A DNA stretch of 64,000 nucleotides from Mesorhabditis belari. Lineage: Eukaryota > Nematoda > Chromadorea > Rhabditida > Rhabditidae. Under the pieces are notes generated by a model. It saw only the letters and a program-made list of their open reading frames with translations. It was not told the DNA's origin and searched no databases. Positions 1-12,300 of the stretch are shown here, one piece after another. A program made the position numbers and the translations under genes. Positions within the stretch are counted from its first letter, which is position 1. The number at the start of each line of letters is the position of its first letter. The stretch spans positions 1,049,413 to 1,113,412 of the forward strand of contig CAUEEP010000753.1 of the NCBI GenBank assembly GCA_958450365.1, given 5' to 3'.

Positions 1-227
1 AGAGATTTTCAAATTTTCTCCCGATCTGGAACGCATGTTATTCAGCTGATTCAAAATTTTTCGAAAATTTGACCTTTGAAAATGGGCTTTGAGATTTTCA
101 AGTACTCAGTGGATTTTCGGGTTAAATATGGCGAATTCTAAAATCCGAAAACTTTTTTCGAGGTTCTGGAAGGCATTCTTGGAAATTTGCTAATCATTTT
201 TGAGAAATTCGAAAAAAAATTCACGCT

Positions 228-264
228 AGATTGATCGAGGGTTCGATCCCGGGTGCGGTCAGGA
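228..264 (+). pseudogene. tRNA-like 3' half
   Basis: A B-box match (GGTTCGATCCC, 239-249) with a short flanking stem but no D arm. A relic of the tRNA-like family that recurs through the window. Confidence 0.45.
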
Positions 265-1196
265 ATTTTTGGGAAAAAGCCAAAATCGATCTTTTTATGT
301 AAATTTCACATTTCCACATAGTAAATCATCAAAATTGGGCCATTCTCAAGTAAAATTTGTGTCAAATTCGCCAGGATTGGATCGATTTTTCATAATTTCT
401 CTCATCTTAGTCAAAATCGAGTAAAAAGTTGAAAAAAAAGAGAAAAATAATTCCTTTTTCGGGTAATAACTGTAAATTTGCTTTGTTTATAGGTTTTTTT
501 TGCTTTTTTGCCTTTGAAAATTGCTTGGAAGGCCAAAAATTAGCCATTTTTGTTTATGAGAAAAAGGCTAAACGGGAAAAAGTCGAAAAATTTCTGTCTT
601 GAACACTTTTGAAGGAGAAAAAGCTCTCATTTTTGCATTTAACAGCCCAATTTCCGTCCTTTATCCTCTCCTTTTTTTTTTAAAGCACACAATCTCCCTT
701 TAGAAAATCGAAATTAATCGATTTAAATCAAGAAAAAGGCCGGAGTCCTATGGTTGAACTTTCGGCCAAGTCAAAACTGCTAAAACTTGTTTAAAAACTC
801 TTTTCATCTATATCATCTGACGCAAAATTTCACGCTGATTCCGAATATATATTCCGTTTTTGATAAAAAGCACTCTATCAAAAGTTATAAGTGGCTAAAG
901 TTTGGGAGGATTTTGTGAGGGTTTTGTTAGAATCTGTGGACATTTGGGGCTTATAGTCGGCATTTAAGCTGGCTCCTTGCCGTCTCAACGCTCTCAACGC
1001 ATTGCAGCAAAGGTCTAGCCACGTTTTCGTGACTTTCACTCTAATAGCTGGGCCTCGAGCCCTCGAGCTTTGCCTTGGGCCTCGAACTTTCCCCAATCAA
1101 TTTGACGTTGGCCATTTTCACTTTTTGATCGCGAAAATCTCGAAAACTAGATGGCCAACCGTTAATTTTCTGAAAATGATAACGTTAGTTTTGTAG
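265..1196. other. A/T-rich intergenic stretch, no gene seen
   Basis: Nothing coding or conserved is recognisable. Bases 816-890 are a diverged copy of a repeat found at 51,040-51,120 and 54,750-54,840 (shared cgcaaaatttcacgctgatt-like core). Confidence 0.6.
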
Positions 1197-1200
1197 AATC

Positions 1201-1731
1201 AGTCGTGGTCCTGTAGTCGTGGCTGCAATCGTGGCCCTGCAATCTTGGCCCTGCAATCGTGGCCCTGTAGTCGTGGCCCTGCAATCGTGGCCCTGTAGTC
1301 GTGGCCCTGCAATCGTGGCCCTGTAGTCGTGGCCCTGCAATCGTGGCCCTGTAGTCGTGGCCCTGCAATCGTGGCCCTGTAGTCGTGGCCCTGCAATCGT
1401 GGCCCTGTAGTCGTGGCCCTGCAATCGTGGCCCTGTAGTCGTGGCCCTGCAATCGTGGCCCTGTAGTCGTGGCCCTGCAATCGTGGCCCTGCAATCTTGG
1501 CCCTGCAATCGTGGCCCTGTAGTCGTGGCCCTGCAATCTTGGCCCTGCAATCGTGGCCCTGTAGTCGTGGCCCTGCAATCGTGGCCCTGCAATCTTGGCC
1601 CTGCAATCGTGGCCCTGTAGTCGTGGCCCTGCAATCGTGGCCCTGCTCTTGGCCCTGCAATCGTGGCCCTGTAGTCGTGGCCCTGCAATCGTGGCCCTGC
1701 AATCTTGGCCCTGCAATCGTGGCCCTGTAGT
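1201..1731. repeat. 14-bp tandem repeat (CGTGGCCCTGYARY), about 38 copies
   Basis: Two alternating variants (…TGCAAT and …TGTAGT) make a 28-bp higher-order unit, with a few CTTGG variants. Because 14 is not a multiple of 3, all three minus frames stay open and give spurious ORFs. Its GC content contrasts sharply with the flanks. Confidence 0.97.
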
Positions 1732-1762
1732 CGTAGCCGAGTGGTAGAGCACTCGTTTCCAG
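1728..1762 (+). pseudogene. tRNA-like 5' half abutting the 14-bp array
   Basis: GTAGCCGAGTGGTAGAGCAC has a D-arm/A-box shape directly at the array edge. There is no T arm downstream. Confidence 0.4.
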
Positions 1763-2240
1763 AGCCAGAGCCACATCGATCTTTCTTTTGCTTCTTTTCA
1801 AGAACTGCTGTTCTTTGTTCGATTTCCATCTGGCACATCGCTTTCCATATAAAGCCATAAAGTAATCTTGATCAATCGCTATCAACTGCTCGTCAGTTCC
1901 AGGAGAAGCCAGCTCTTAATCCAAGTTCCGGTTCAACTTCCGAACCAGTACAGACCAGGCAAACGTAGTCATGAGTCCCCTGGTCGATACTAGTTCAATC
2001 TGTCAATTCTAGCTCAATCGTACGTTACGTTACGTTCAAGCAGTTCATTTAGTACTAAACCTAACCAGAGCCTGGCCAATAGGACAAGTCCATTACTAGA
2101 GCAGGCTCCGTAATGAACCCCAGTAGCTAGGCCCCAGTAAGCTACTCAGCTAGGCCAGTACAGACTTCAATCAGTTCTAACGAGTTGTTGTTTATTAGTT
2201 TTAAATAAAGTTTTGTTATCTTTACCTTTTACGGCAAAAA
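1763..2240. other. Intergenic, no gene seen
   Basis: Mixed-complexity sequence with short direct repeats (tacgttacgttac; ccagtagctaggccccag). No splice-bounded ORF or RNA fold could be supported. Confidence 0.5.
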
Positions 2241-2920
2241 TAATCGAGGACGGAGTCAAACTAGCACCCTCCGGCTAAGAGCTCAGGTTCCTAACCATTC
2301 GGCCATTCGGCTATCGTCATAGACCGTTTGAAAGTCCCTTTTAAAGAGGAAATCCACAAAAATGTTTGAAAAAACAAGAAAAACTGAGGACGGAGTCGAA
2401 CCATGGACCTCTCGACTATGAGCTTAGGCTCCTAACCATTCGGCCATTCGGCTACCTCACCAGGCCGTTTGAAAATCCCCCTTAAAGAGTAAATCCAAAA
2501 ATCCTTCCAAAAACCAAGAAAAACCGAGGAGGGAGTCGAACCAGCGACCCTCGGATCACGAGCTCAGGCTCCTAACCACTCGGCCATTCGGCTACCCTCA
2601 CCGGTCCTTTCAAAGTCCCTTTTAAAGAGGAAATCCAAAAATCCTCCCGAAAACCAAGAAAAACTGAGGCTGGAGTCGAACCAGCGATCCTCGGACTACC
2701 GACCCAGGCTCCTAACCACTCGGCCATTCCCCTACCCTCCCCGGCCATTTCAAAGTCCCTTTTAAACAGGAAATCCAAAAATCCTTCCAAAAACCAAGAA
2801 AAATCGAAGATGGAGTCGAACCAGCGACCCCTGGACTACCGACCCAGGCTCCTAACCACTCGGCCATACAGCTACCCTCCCCAGCCCTTTCAAAGTCCCT
2901 TTTAAAGAGGAAATCCACGA
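2241..2920 (-). repeat. Five 140-bp tandem units, each with a tRNA-like sequence
   Basis: Unit starts are near 2245, 2386, 2526, 2666 and 2806. Read on the minus strand each holds an A box (TGGCCGAGTGGTTAGGAGCC) and a B box (GGTTCGACTCC), then a ~65-bp spacer. Anticodon arms differ between copies and acceptor stems do not pair, so these are tRNA-derived repeats and not functional tRNA genes. Confidence 0.85.
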
Positions 2921-3354
2921 AATATTTGATTTTAAGCTAAAAACTTTGTTATTTTTAGCATTTAACAGCTAAAAACTTTAGAAAATTCTTATTTAATAAA
3001 GCTTTTTTACAGCCTGTATTTTAAAGATATTCAGGCAATTTAAAGATATTCAGGCAAGCATATTTTAAGCTTTAAAAGCTTAAAAACAAATATTTTGTCG
3101 ATTTTCTCCATTTTTCACTCAAAAAACCCTCCAAGATTTGCTTTCTTTGTAAAATTGAAACTTTTCTCAAGATTTTCTCACTCCGATTTCCCTTTTTTTG
3201 TCAGAATCCCCGGCTATTCATGCCTCGCTTTTCCCCTCAGCGAGTTGAAAATGGCCTCCTAATCACCGGGGTCAATCTCCTACTTTCTTTTTCTCAACCC
3301 AGCCATTTTTGCATCTTTTTAGCGATTTATTTTGAGTTTCTTCAAAGCCAAACG

Positions 3355-3970
3355 AAATCCTGGAACGCATCATATCCTGTTTTCCTTTTGAAATCCATTT
3401 TTGCAAAGAAATTTTGAAGGCGGGAAATGGAATTCAGGTTGCTAGACCTAGGACAGGCCCTTTAAACGCTAGACCAGTTTTTTCAGTTTTATTCTAAAAT
3501 CTGGAGCGCACTGCACCATATTTCCTTTTTGAAATCTAATTTTTCAAAGAAATTTTGAAGGTGGGAAATGGAATTCAGGTTGCTAGACTTGGAACAGCCC
3601 CTTTAGCCACTAGACCACTTTCTCCAGCTCCAGAATAAAAACTGGAACGCACTACGCCATATTTCCTTTTTGAAATCCATTTTTCCAAAGAAATTTTGAA
3701 GGTGGGAGATGGAATTCAAGCTGCTAGACTTGGAGCAGTCCCTTTAACCACTAGACCACTTTCTCCAGCTTTAATCTATAATCTGGAACGCACTGCACCA
3801 TATTTTCATATTGAAATCCATTTTTTCAAAGAAATTTTGAAGGCGGGAAAGGGAATTCAGGTTGCTAGACCTAGAACAGTCCCTTTAACCACTAGACCAC
3901 TTTTTCCAGCTTTAATCTATAATCTGGAACGCACTACGCCATATTTCCTTATTGAAATCTATTTTTTTAA
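3355..3970 (-). repeat. Five ~141-bp tandem units with tRNA-like segment and CTGGAACGCAC
   Basis: CTGGARCGCAC/T recurs near 3361, 3501, 3641, 3783 and 3925. Each unit also carries, on the minus strand, a TGGTCTAGTGGTTAAAGG A-box-like segment and a degenerate B box. The unit length matches the preceding tRNA array although the sequence does not. Confidence 0.85.
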
Positions 3971-4171
3971 ACTTTTATCATTGTCCACTTTCAAGCCACG
4001 ATGCACAAATTCTCGAATCGTGGCGATTTGTTTGTGTCAACGGTGAGCAAGAGTAAAGTGTTTAAAACGAATAAAAGAATGCAAAAATGTTGGCAGGACA
4101 TAGTTTAGGTTCTAGGTCGTTGAAAGAACTTTGAAAGATCACTTTGAAAAATCCCTGTCTCATAATCAGAT

Positions 4172-4590
4172 CCAACTCTAGAGCCCCATGGCTCTAGAGT
4201 TGGATGGCCATGGCCCCATGTCTCTAGAGTTGGATGGCCATAGCCCCATGGCTCTAGAGTTGGATGGCCATAGCCCCATGGCTCTAGAGTTGGATGGCCA
4301 TAGCCCCATGTCTCTAGAGTTGGATGGCCATAGCCCCATGGCTCTAGAGTTGGATGGCCATAGCCCCATGTCTCTAGAGTTGGATGGCCATAGCCCCATG
4401 GCTCTAGAGTTGGATGGCCATAGCCCCATGGCTCTAGAGTTGGATGGCCATAGCCCCATGGCTCTAGAGTTGGATGGCCATAGCCCCATGTCTCTAGAGT
4501 TGGATGGCCATAGCCCCATGTCTCTAGAGTTGGATGGCCATAGCCCCATGTCTCTAGAGTTGGATGGCCATGGCCCCATGGCTCCAACAT
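4172..4590. repeat. 30-bp tandem repeat, about 13 copies
   Basis: The unit is TGGATGGCCATAGCCCCATG followed by KCTCTAGAGT. Copies differ mainly at one G/T position. A period divisible by three keeps several frames open on both strands; those ORFs are artefacts. Confidence 0.97.
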
Positions 4591-4764
4591 CCAACAGTTT
4601 ATCCAAGTAAAAATGCGAAAAAAGAATAAAAGCCCAAAATCCAAAATCTGAGCCCTGCAAAATGTTGTGTGCATTCCAGCTAAAAGAATCGCAAAAGAAT
4701 CAAAAGATTCTGAGCACTCAGAAAAGAGGAATAAGCGCTTGATTGATTTGGGGAAGGGTGGCAT

Positions 4765-5385
4765 GGAAGATTTGCGGGGATCGACGCGTTTCGGGGGATC
4801 GAAATGTGAACAAATCTCTTCCTGAATTACTGAATTGCTAAAATTTCAGCTATTTACAGCTCTAGTCAGCTCTACGCCCTAAATTAGCCCATTGTTTCGA
4901 AATATTTCCCCAAAACAAACGTCAAGTACTTTTTTTTTTGAAAACTTAACTCAAAAATCCGAGAGTTATCCGAAAAAGAAGAAAAATCGGTTCAAAAAAA
5001 GAGTTCAAATCCTTCAGGGACTTCAGGGGAAAGCAAAAATTTTGCAAAAACAAAAAAAAGGGGAATGGAGAAGGGCAAAGGGGCTGGTTATGGAAAGGGG
5101 GCACCCTATGGACCCTAGGGACCCCGAGGTGGCCCTGGCCTCAACCCTGGCCCTGCTATCCCCTCTAGTCTTTCTTATTGAAAGTATTTACTATTATATA
5201 TTGATTAACTGGTCTTTTTCCTAAGCCTTCCCTTATTCAGAAGCCTTTCCAAAGCCCTTCCATAGCTTTTCAATAGCTTTTCCATAGCCTTTCCCTTATA
5301 AAATGGTCCTTGGCGCCTGGCTCCGGGGCCGTGAGGCATTCATGCGATTGGTGGGTACCTTAACTTTTATTTTTAGGAATCTTGA
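4765..5385. other. Intergenic, no gene seen; 3' part duplicated at 10.05 kb
   Basis: A poly-A/G-rich stretch with no supported gene. Bases about 5300-5385 (ggcgcctggctccggggccg) are repeated at 10,055-10,145 together with the array that follows, so this is one segmental duplication. Confidence 0.55.
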
Positions 5386-6300
5386 CTTCATTAGATATCG
5401 AAATTGCCTAGTGACATCCAGAATTAAGATATAAATAAAAATCAACGCTAGATCTTTGATTAGAAATCTTCAGGGACCCTGAACCCTGATGCGATGAGTA
5501 GTGAATATTTTTAGATCGGAAACCTGATTTGGTTAGACGCTCAATATGTCTAGTGACATCCATAATTAAGATATAAATAAAAATCAAGGCTAGATATTTC
5601 ATTGGAGAGCCTTAGGGTCCTTGAACTCTATCAGGGCTGGAATCAGTGATGGTTATTTTTTGGAATGTGGCTTGATTTGTTTAGTTATATATCATGTGAC
5701 CTCCATCGTTTTGATTTTGAAAAAAATCGAGGTTAGATCTTTGATTATAAAGCTTCAGAGTCTCTGAACCCTGACGTGATAAGTAGTGAAGATTTTTGAA
5801 TTGGAAACCTAATTTTATTAGATGTCTAAAATGTCTAGTGACATCCATGGTTGAGAGATCAATAACATTTTTAAGCAGATCTTTGATTAAAAATCTCCAG
5901 GGCCTCTGAACCCTGATGTGATGAGTAGTGAAGATTTTTGAATTGGAAACCTGATATTATTAGATATTGAAAATGTTTAGTGACATCCATAATTCAGATA
6001 TCAGTAAAAATCGAGGCTAGATCTTTGATTAAAAATCTCCAGGGCCTCTGAACCCTGATGTGATGAGTAGTGAAGGTTTTTGAATTGGAAACCTGATATT
6101 ATTAGACAATCAATATGTCTAGTGACATCCATGGTTGAGTGATCAATAACATTTTTAAGCAGATCTTTGATTACAAAGCTTCAGAGTCTCTAAACCCTGA
6201 TGTGATGAGTAGTGAAGGTTTTTGAATTGGAAACCCGATATTATTAGACAATCAATATGTCTAGTGACATCCATAATTAAGATATCGATAGGAATCATAG
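5386..6300. repeat. ~142-bp tandem array (GTGACATCCAT family), first copy
   Basis: About seven diverged units, each with GTGACATCCAK, a TTTGATTA…AATCTCCAGGG segment and ACCCTGATGYGATGAGTAG. The array stops about 60 bp before the first TWK exon. Confidence 0.85.
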
Positions 6301-6351
6301 CCAAATCTTTCCTTAAACATGAGAATCGCAACCGGTTTTATTACCCAACCC

Positions 6352-6364
6352 TTTTCAGCTGATG
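6352..6364 (+). promoter_or_regulatory. Probable trans-splice acceptor before the TWK start codon
   Basis: TTTTCAG ends at 6358 and is followed by CTG and the ATG at 6362. An acceptor this close to the first in-frame ATG, with no convincing upstream coding exon, is typical of spliced-leader addition in nematodes. It could instead be an ordinary cis acceptor of an exon further upstream. Confidence 0.5.
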
Positions 6365-9300
6365 TGGCAAAATCGGAAAGCGGTGGCGGTGAACGCGGCG
6401 ATCATTGTCTTTTTGAGTGTCTACACGCTGGTTGGAGGGCTGGTTTTCTTGCATTTCGAAGCCGGATATGAGGATTTCTTGAAGTAAGCCTACTATTGAT
6501 AGGATTGTTGGACCAACCCGGTTTAATTACCCAACTTGTACTTTGTGCTGCCCTTTTTTGTCATTTTGACAACACTAGGTACCGAATTTTTACATTTATT
6601 TGCCCAATCTGGAGCGCACAGCTTCTAACAAAACAGTTTTTAACTGAATATCTAAAAATAATTTTATGAAGATATTCAGCTATTCAGCTATTCAACTCCT
6701 AGATTTCAAAATAATGAATTAAATCGTAAAAATGATTTCAAAAGGTTGTGTGACTTCCAGGATAAACGATTTGCAAGGAAATTTGCATAAAACTATGACC
6801 CTTTGTCTCAAATTTGTAGGCAAACCCTTTTGTACTTTGTGCTGCCCTTTTTCGCCATTTTGACAACACTAGGTACCGATTTTTTACATTTATTTGCCCA
6901 ATCTGGAGCGCACAGCTTGTAACAAAACAATTTTTAACTGAATATCTAAAGATAAGATATTATATTAAGATATTCAGCTATTCAGCTATTTAACTCCTAA
7001 ATTTCAAAACCAAGAAACAAAGGGTAAAAATGATTTCAAAAGATTGTGTGACATCCAGGATTAATGATTTGCGAGAAAACTTGGATAAGTTTTGCATTTG
7101 TGCCCTGAATTTGTAAGCAAACCCTTTCTGGAGCACTAAATCGCTCATTTCTTCGCAAAATCGTCTCGCAAAACCGTTTTTTAGGCAAAACGAGACAAAT
7201 GCGAAAGCCCGATGCATAAAGGACATCCTATTACGGTAGAGATTTCTCGTTATTTAACTTCAAAACCATTACCAGATATCGACATCAAGTCCGCGTGCTC
7301 CGAGAGGCCGACTTTGCGTATGAGATTGCTCAACGGTAATTGAACGAGCCAAATTGCGTAGTGCGTTCCAGATAAGCGTTTCCCACTGTTTCAGATGCCT
7401 AATGGAGATCGGAAGCGATACCCGCCATGAGTGGTCCTACAAAACCGCTGCTCTCTACGGTTTTGGCATTTTGACAACACTAGGTACTGATTTTTTTACA
7501 TTTATTTGCCCAATCTGGAGTGCACAGCTTCTAACAAAACAATTTTTAACTGAATATCTAAAAATAATTTTATGAAGATATTCAGCTATTCAGCTATTCA
7601 ACTTCTAAATTTCAAAATGAAGAATCAAAGGGTCAAAGAGGTTTTCAAAAGGTTGTGTGACTTCCAGGATAAACGATTTGCAAGGAAATTTGCATAAAAC
7701 TATGACCCTTTGTCTCAAATTTGTAAGCAAACCCTTTTGTACTAAGTTCTGCCCTTGTTTGTCATTTTGACGACACTAGGTACTGATTTTTTGCATTTAT
7801 TTGCCCAATCTGGAGCGCACAGCTTCTAACAAAACAATGTTTAATTGAATATCTAAAAATAATTTTATGAAGATATTCAGCTATTCAGCTATTCAACTTC
7901 TAAATTTCAAAATGTAGAATCAAAGGGTAAAAACGATTTCAAAAGGTCGTGTGACTTCCAGGATAAACGATTTGCAAGAAAATTTACATAAAACTATGAC
8001 ATTTTGTCTCAAAGTTGTAAGCAAACCCTTTTGTACTTTGTGCTGCCCTTTTTTGTCATTTTGACAACACTAGGTACCGATTTTTTACATTTATTTGCCC
8101 AATCTGGAGTGCACCGCTTCTAACAAAACAATGTTTAATTGAATATCTAAAAATAATTTTTATGAAGATATTCAGCTATTCAGCTATCCAACTCCTAGAT
8201 TTCAAAACCAAGAATTAAATGGTAAAAATGATTTCAAAAGATCATGTGACTTCCAGGATTAACGATTTGCAAGGAAATTAGCGTAAAACTTAGATCTAGA
8301 AGGTACTTTGCTAATCGATTTCTTTTCCAGGGTACGGGAAAATCGAGCCGCGCACAACAAACGGCCGTATTTTTGCGGTCATCTACGGCTTTTTGGGGAT
8401 CCCGATCACGGTGATATTGCTCACGAATATCGGACGATATTTGGAGAGCCTAGCGATGAAGATCAGGAACATTTGTAGCCGGGTGAGTTACCCAATCGAG
8501 CCGTATTTGGCTTGTCAAGCTCAGATTCAGCTCTGAGCTCCATCTAGTCGGCTTTATTAGACTCATCCGACGATCCAGTTTATCCGCTGGCCTCATCTAA
8601 TTTCGAATTTCAGAACAAAAGGGACATTTCTTGTAACGATTCGATCACCACCTCAACTCTCTTCGTTATCGTTGTCATCTATTTGGTTTGGATTAATTTT
8701 TGGCTATTCTGGAAGTCATGTAACTGATTGGGTTTAATTTTTAGCATTTTCAGTTAATCTGGGGTTTCTGTAGTGGAGTGGATACAGGACTGGGCATTTT
8801 TACTATTGAATATTGGATATTTCGACCTTCTAATTAAATTTTTGGCCATTCTGGAAGTCATTTAACTGATTGGGTTTCACTTTTTAGCATTTTCAACTAA
8901 TCTGGGGTTTTTGTAGTGGAGCTGATACAGGACTGGGCATTTTTACTATTGAATATTTGGTATTTCAACCTTCTATCTGGATTTTTGGCCATTCTGGAAG
9001 TCATTTAACTGATTGGGTTTCATTTTTAGCATTTTCAGTTAATCTGGGGTTTCTGTAGTGGAGCGGATACAGGACTGGGTCTCTATACAGCTGAATATTT
9101 AATATTTCAACCTTCTAATTAAATTTTTGGCAATTCTGGAAGTCATGTAGCTGATTGGGGTTCATTTTTAAGATTTTCAGCCAATCTGGGGTTTCTGTAG
9201 TGGAGCGGATACAGGACTGGGTCTGTATACAGCTGAATATTTGATATTTTGATCTTCTAGCTAGATTGTTGGCCATTCTGGAAGTCATTTAACTGATTGG

Positions 9301-12300
9301 GTTTCATTTTTAGCATTTTTAGCCAATCTGGGGTTTCTGTAGTGGAGCTGATACAGGACTGGGTCTGTATACAGCTGAATATTTGATATTTTGATCTTCT
9401 AGTTAAATTTTTGTCGACTATGGGTGTCACCCTATTGTAATTGAGATTTAGACGGAATTCGACTTTCTAAAACACACCTTTCAGACAATCGGAGCCGTTT
9501 GCATCCCGCTACTCAACGGGGAATTCGATTTTTTCAATGGCATTTATTTTGCCTTCATTTGCCTCACAGCGATCGAATACGGGGATCTTGTGCCGAAAAA
9601 GTGAGTACTGTAAGCCGATTTGTTAGCCATTTGGGTTACGGTAGCTGTTCTGTACTTTGTGCTCGCGAAAACGCACTGGATCTGAAAGCCAAGCCTTTCC
9701 TGCTTTACCCATTTTATGCTTTACCCATTAGCTTACCCATTTTATGCCCGGATTAATCAGGATCTTGACTGAATCCGATCAGAGTCTGGTTTGTCCTTTC
9801 TATAGTCCACAGAAAGGCCTAGAAACTAGAACTCTGGCTTTCGGACTAATCAGAAGCCAGATCTGGATCTAGCTTCTGGCCTGGTGTGGGCAGGTCCTGG
9901 CTAGGCCTGGCCTGGACAGGTCCTGGCTTGGCCTGGCCTGGACAGGTCCTGGCTTGGCCTGGCCTGGACAGGTCCTGGCTTGGCCTGGCCTGGACAGGCC
10001 CTGGCTTGGCCTAGCCTGGATGGGCTTATGAGGCATATTGGTGGGTACTCCTAAAATGGTCCTTGGCGCCTGGCTCCGGGGCCGTGAGGCATTCATGCGA
10101 TTGGTGGGTACCTTGACTTTTATTTTTAGGAATCCTGACTTGATTAGATATCGAAATTGCCTAGTGACATCCATAATTAAGATATAAATAAAAACAAGAT
10201 CTTTGATTAGAAACTTCACGGACCCCGACCTGATGCGGGGTAGTGAATATTTTTGGATCGGAACCGGCCGTTGGGTTAGGGCTCAATATGTCTAGTGACA
10301 TCCATAATTAAGATATCAATAAAAAACAACGCTAGAGATTTCATTGGAGAGCCTTAGGGTCCCTGAACTCTGTCAGGGCTGGAATCAGTGATGGTTATTT
10401 TTTGGAATGTGGCTTGATTTGTTTAGTTATATATCATGTGACCTCCATAGTTTTGATTTTGATAAAAATTGGAGTTAGATCTTTGATTACAAAGCTCCAG
10501 GACCTCTGAACCCTGATGCGATAAGTAGTGAATATTTTTAGATTGGAAACCTAATTTTATTAGATGTCTAAAATGTCTAGTGACATCCATGGTTGAGAGA
10601 TCAATAACATTTTTAAGCAGATCTTTGATTAGAAAGCTTCAGGGTCTCTGAACCCTGATGCGATGAGTAGTGAATATTTTTAGATCGGAAACCTGATTTT
10701 ATTAGATCTCTAAAATGTCTAGTGACATCCATAGTTAGGATATCAATAAAAATCGAGGCTAGCTCTTTGATTAGAGAGCCTCAGTTTCTCTGAACTCTGA
10801 TGCGACTCACTTATCCAAACCATTTCCAGCAACTACTACGTGCCGATTGTGCTCGTCTACGTCTGCATCGGGTTGGCCATCTCGACGATTGCTTTGGGTA
10901 CCTTTAACTCAAGGTCCAGATCTAGATCTTCTATTCTATTCAGATATCGGTTCGATGTACGTCCGCAAGTTGCACTACATTGGACAAAAGCTCAAGAACA
11001 TCGCCAATATCAAGATCTGGTTTGGCGCGAAAGAGTGAGTGCTTATGGATAATCGCTATATTAGTCTAGCAAAAGCCTTGAACTTGGGTTATTGTAGCTA
11101 ATCGTTGAATAAGCCTCCGTTTTGAGATCAAGCGAAATTCTACGTTTTACAAAAGAAAACTTGGCCTGAAAATCAACGAGCTTTCGATCTGGAAGTCACA
11201 CTTTAAGAATTGATATTGAAAAAACATATTGGCGCCAAGTTTTCTGTGGCCGAGTGGTTAGTGAACTAAGCTACCAGTCGAACGACTAGTCAAACGACCC
11301 GGGTTCGACCCCGCTCCGAGAAAACTTTTTGCTTGCTTTTGAAATCTGAAAGAATATTTGGGCTCAATGCATTCCAGGATACATTCAATACATTCAATTC
11401 TAGGCGGTAGCCGTTGTATAAGTATAGTAATCGTTGAATAAGCCTCCGTTTTGAGATCAAGCGAAATTCTACATTTTACAAAAGAAAACTTGGCCTGAAA
11501 ATCAATGAGCTTTCGATCTGGAAGTCACGCTTTAAAAATTGATATTCAAATAATTTATTGGTGACACTTTTTGTTTGGCCGAGTGGTTAGTGAACCAAGC
11601 TACCAGTCGAACGATCAGGGTTCGACCCCGCTCAGAAAAACTTTTTGCTTATTTTTGAAATCTGAAAGAGTACTTGAGCTTAATGAGTGTCAGGATGAAT
11701 TTTTCAAATTCAAATTCAAATATTTTTCAATCTGAAAGTTTAACATTTGTTATTACAGTACCCAAAAAAAGAAAAAACGAAATTCGTTTTGCTTTTTGTG
11801 CCCTCTTTTTGCCTATTCGCATTGCTGAGGAAAGAAAGATGATGGGGAAAATTGGAAAATATCGATTTAACGTCGGGAAAATCGGGTGAAAGGGGTACTG
11901 TAGCTGAACAAAATGTAGGACACAAGGAAAAAATCCATATATTTTTGCGATCGCATTTTTCTGAGGCGATAAAATTGCGATCTGGATGTCACACTAGCTG
12001 TTCGGTTATAGAAAAATGCAAATTATTAGCAACAAAAATTTTTTTGGTACCGAGCGGACTCGAACCCTTGACGATAAATCCACATATTTTTGCGATCGCA
12101 TTTTTCTGAGGCGATAAAATTGCGTTCTGGATGTCACACTAGCTGCTCGGTTATAGAAAAATGCAAATTATTAGTAACAAAAATTTTTTTGGTACCGAGC
12201 GGACTCGAACCCTCGACCTTCCGATTTGTAGCAAAACGCTTTACCGATTGAGCTATGAAAAAACTTGACTGAAATTAAAATCTAATTCCACCAAACACTT

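Noticed and set aside
1162..1885. Three long overlapping minus-strand ORFs (GPRLQGHD repeats)
   Set aside because: They are the three readings of a 14-bp tandem repeat, with no splice sites or non-repeat coding sequence.
3220..4046. Plus-strand ORFs at 3.2-4.0 kb
   Set aside because: They run across the 141-bp tRNA-like tandem units and change with each unit.
4105..4764. Long ORFs on both strands at the 30-bp repeat
   Set aside because: A 30-bp period without stops keeps frames open; flanking codons show no coding character.
6520..6560. SL1 RNA gene
   Set aside because: Only the first 15 bases match; no GT donor at the leader end and no Sm site or stem-loops follow.
6609..8256. The 11-bp words as terminal inverted repeats of ~152-bp MITEs
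   Set aside because: Forward-to-reverse pairs would fit, but most arrays have the words in one orientation at 142 bp, and no target duplications are visible.
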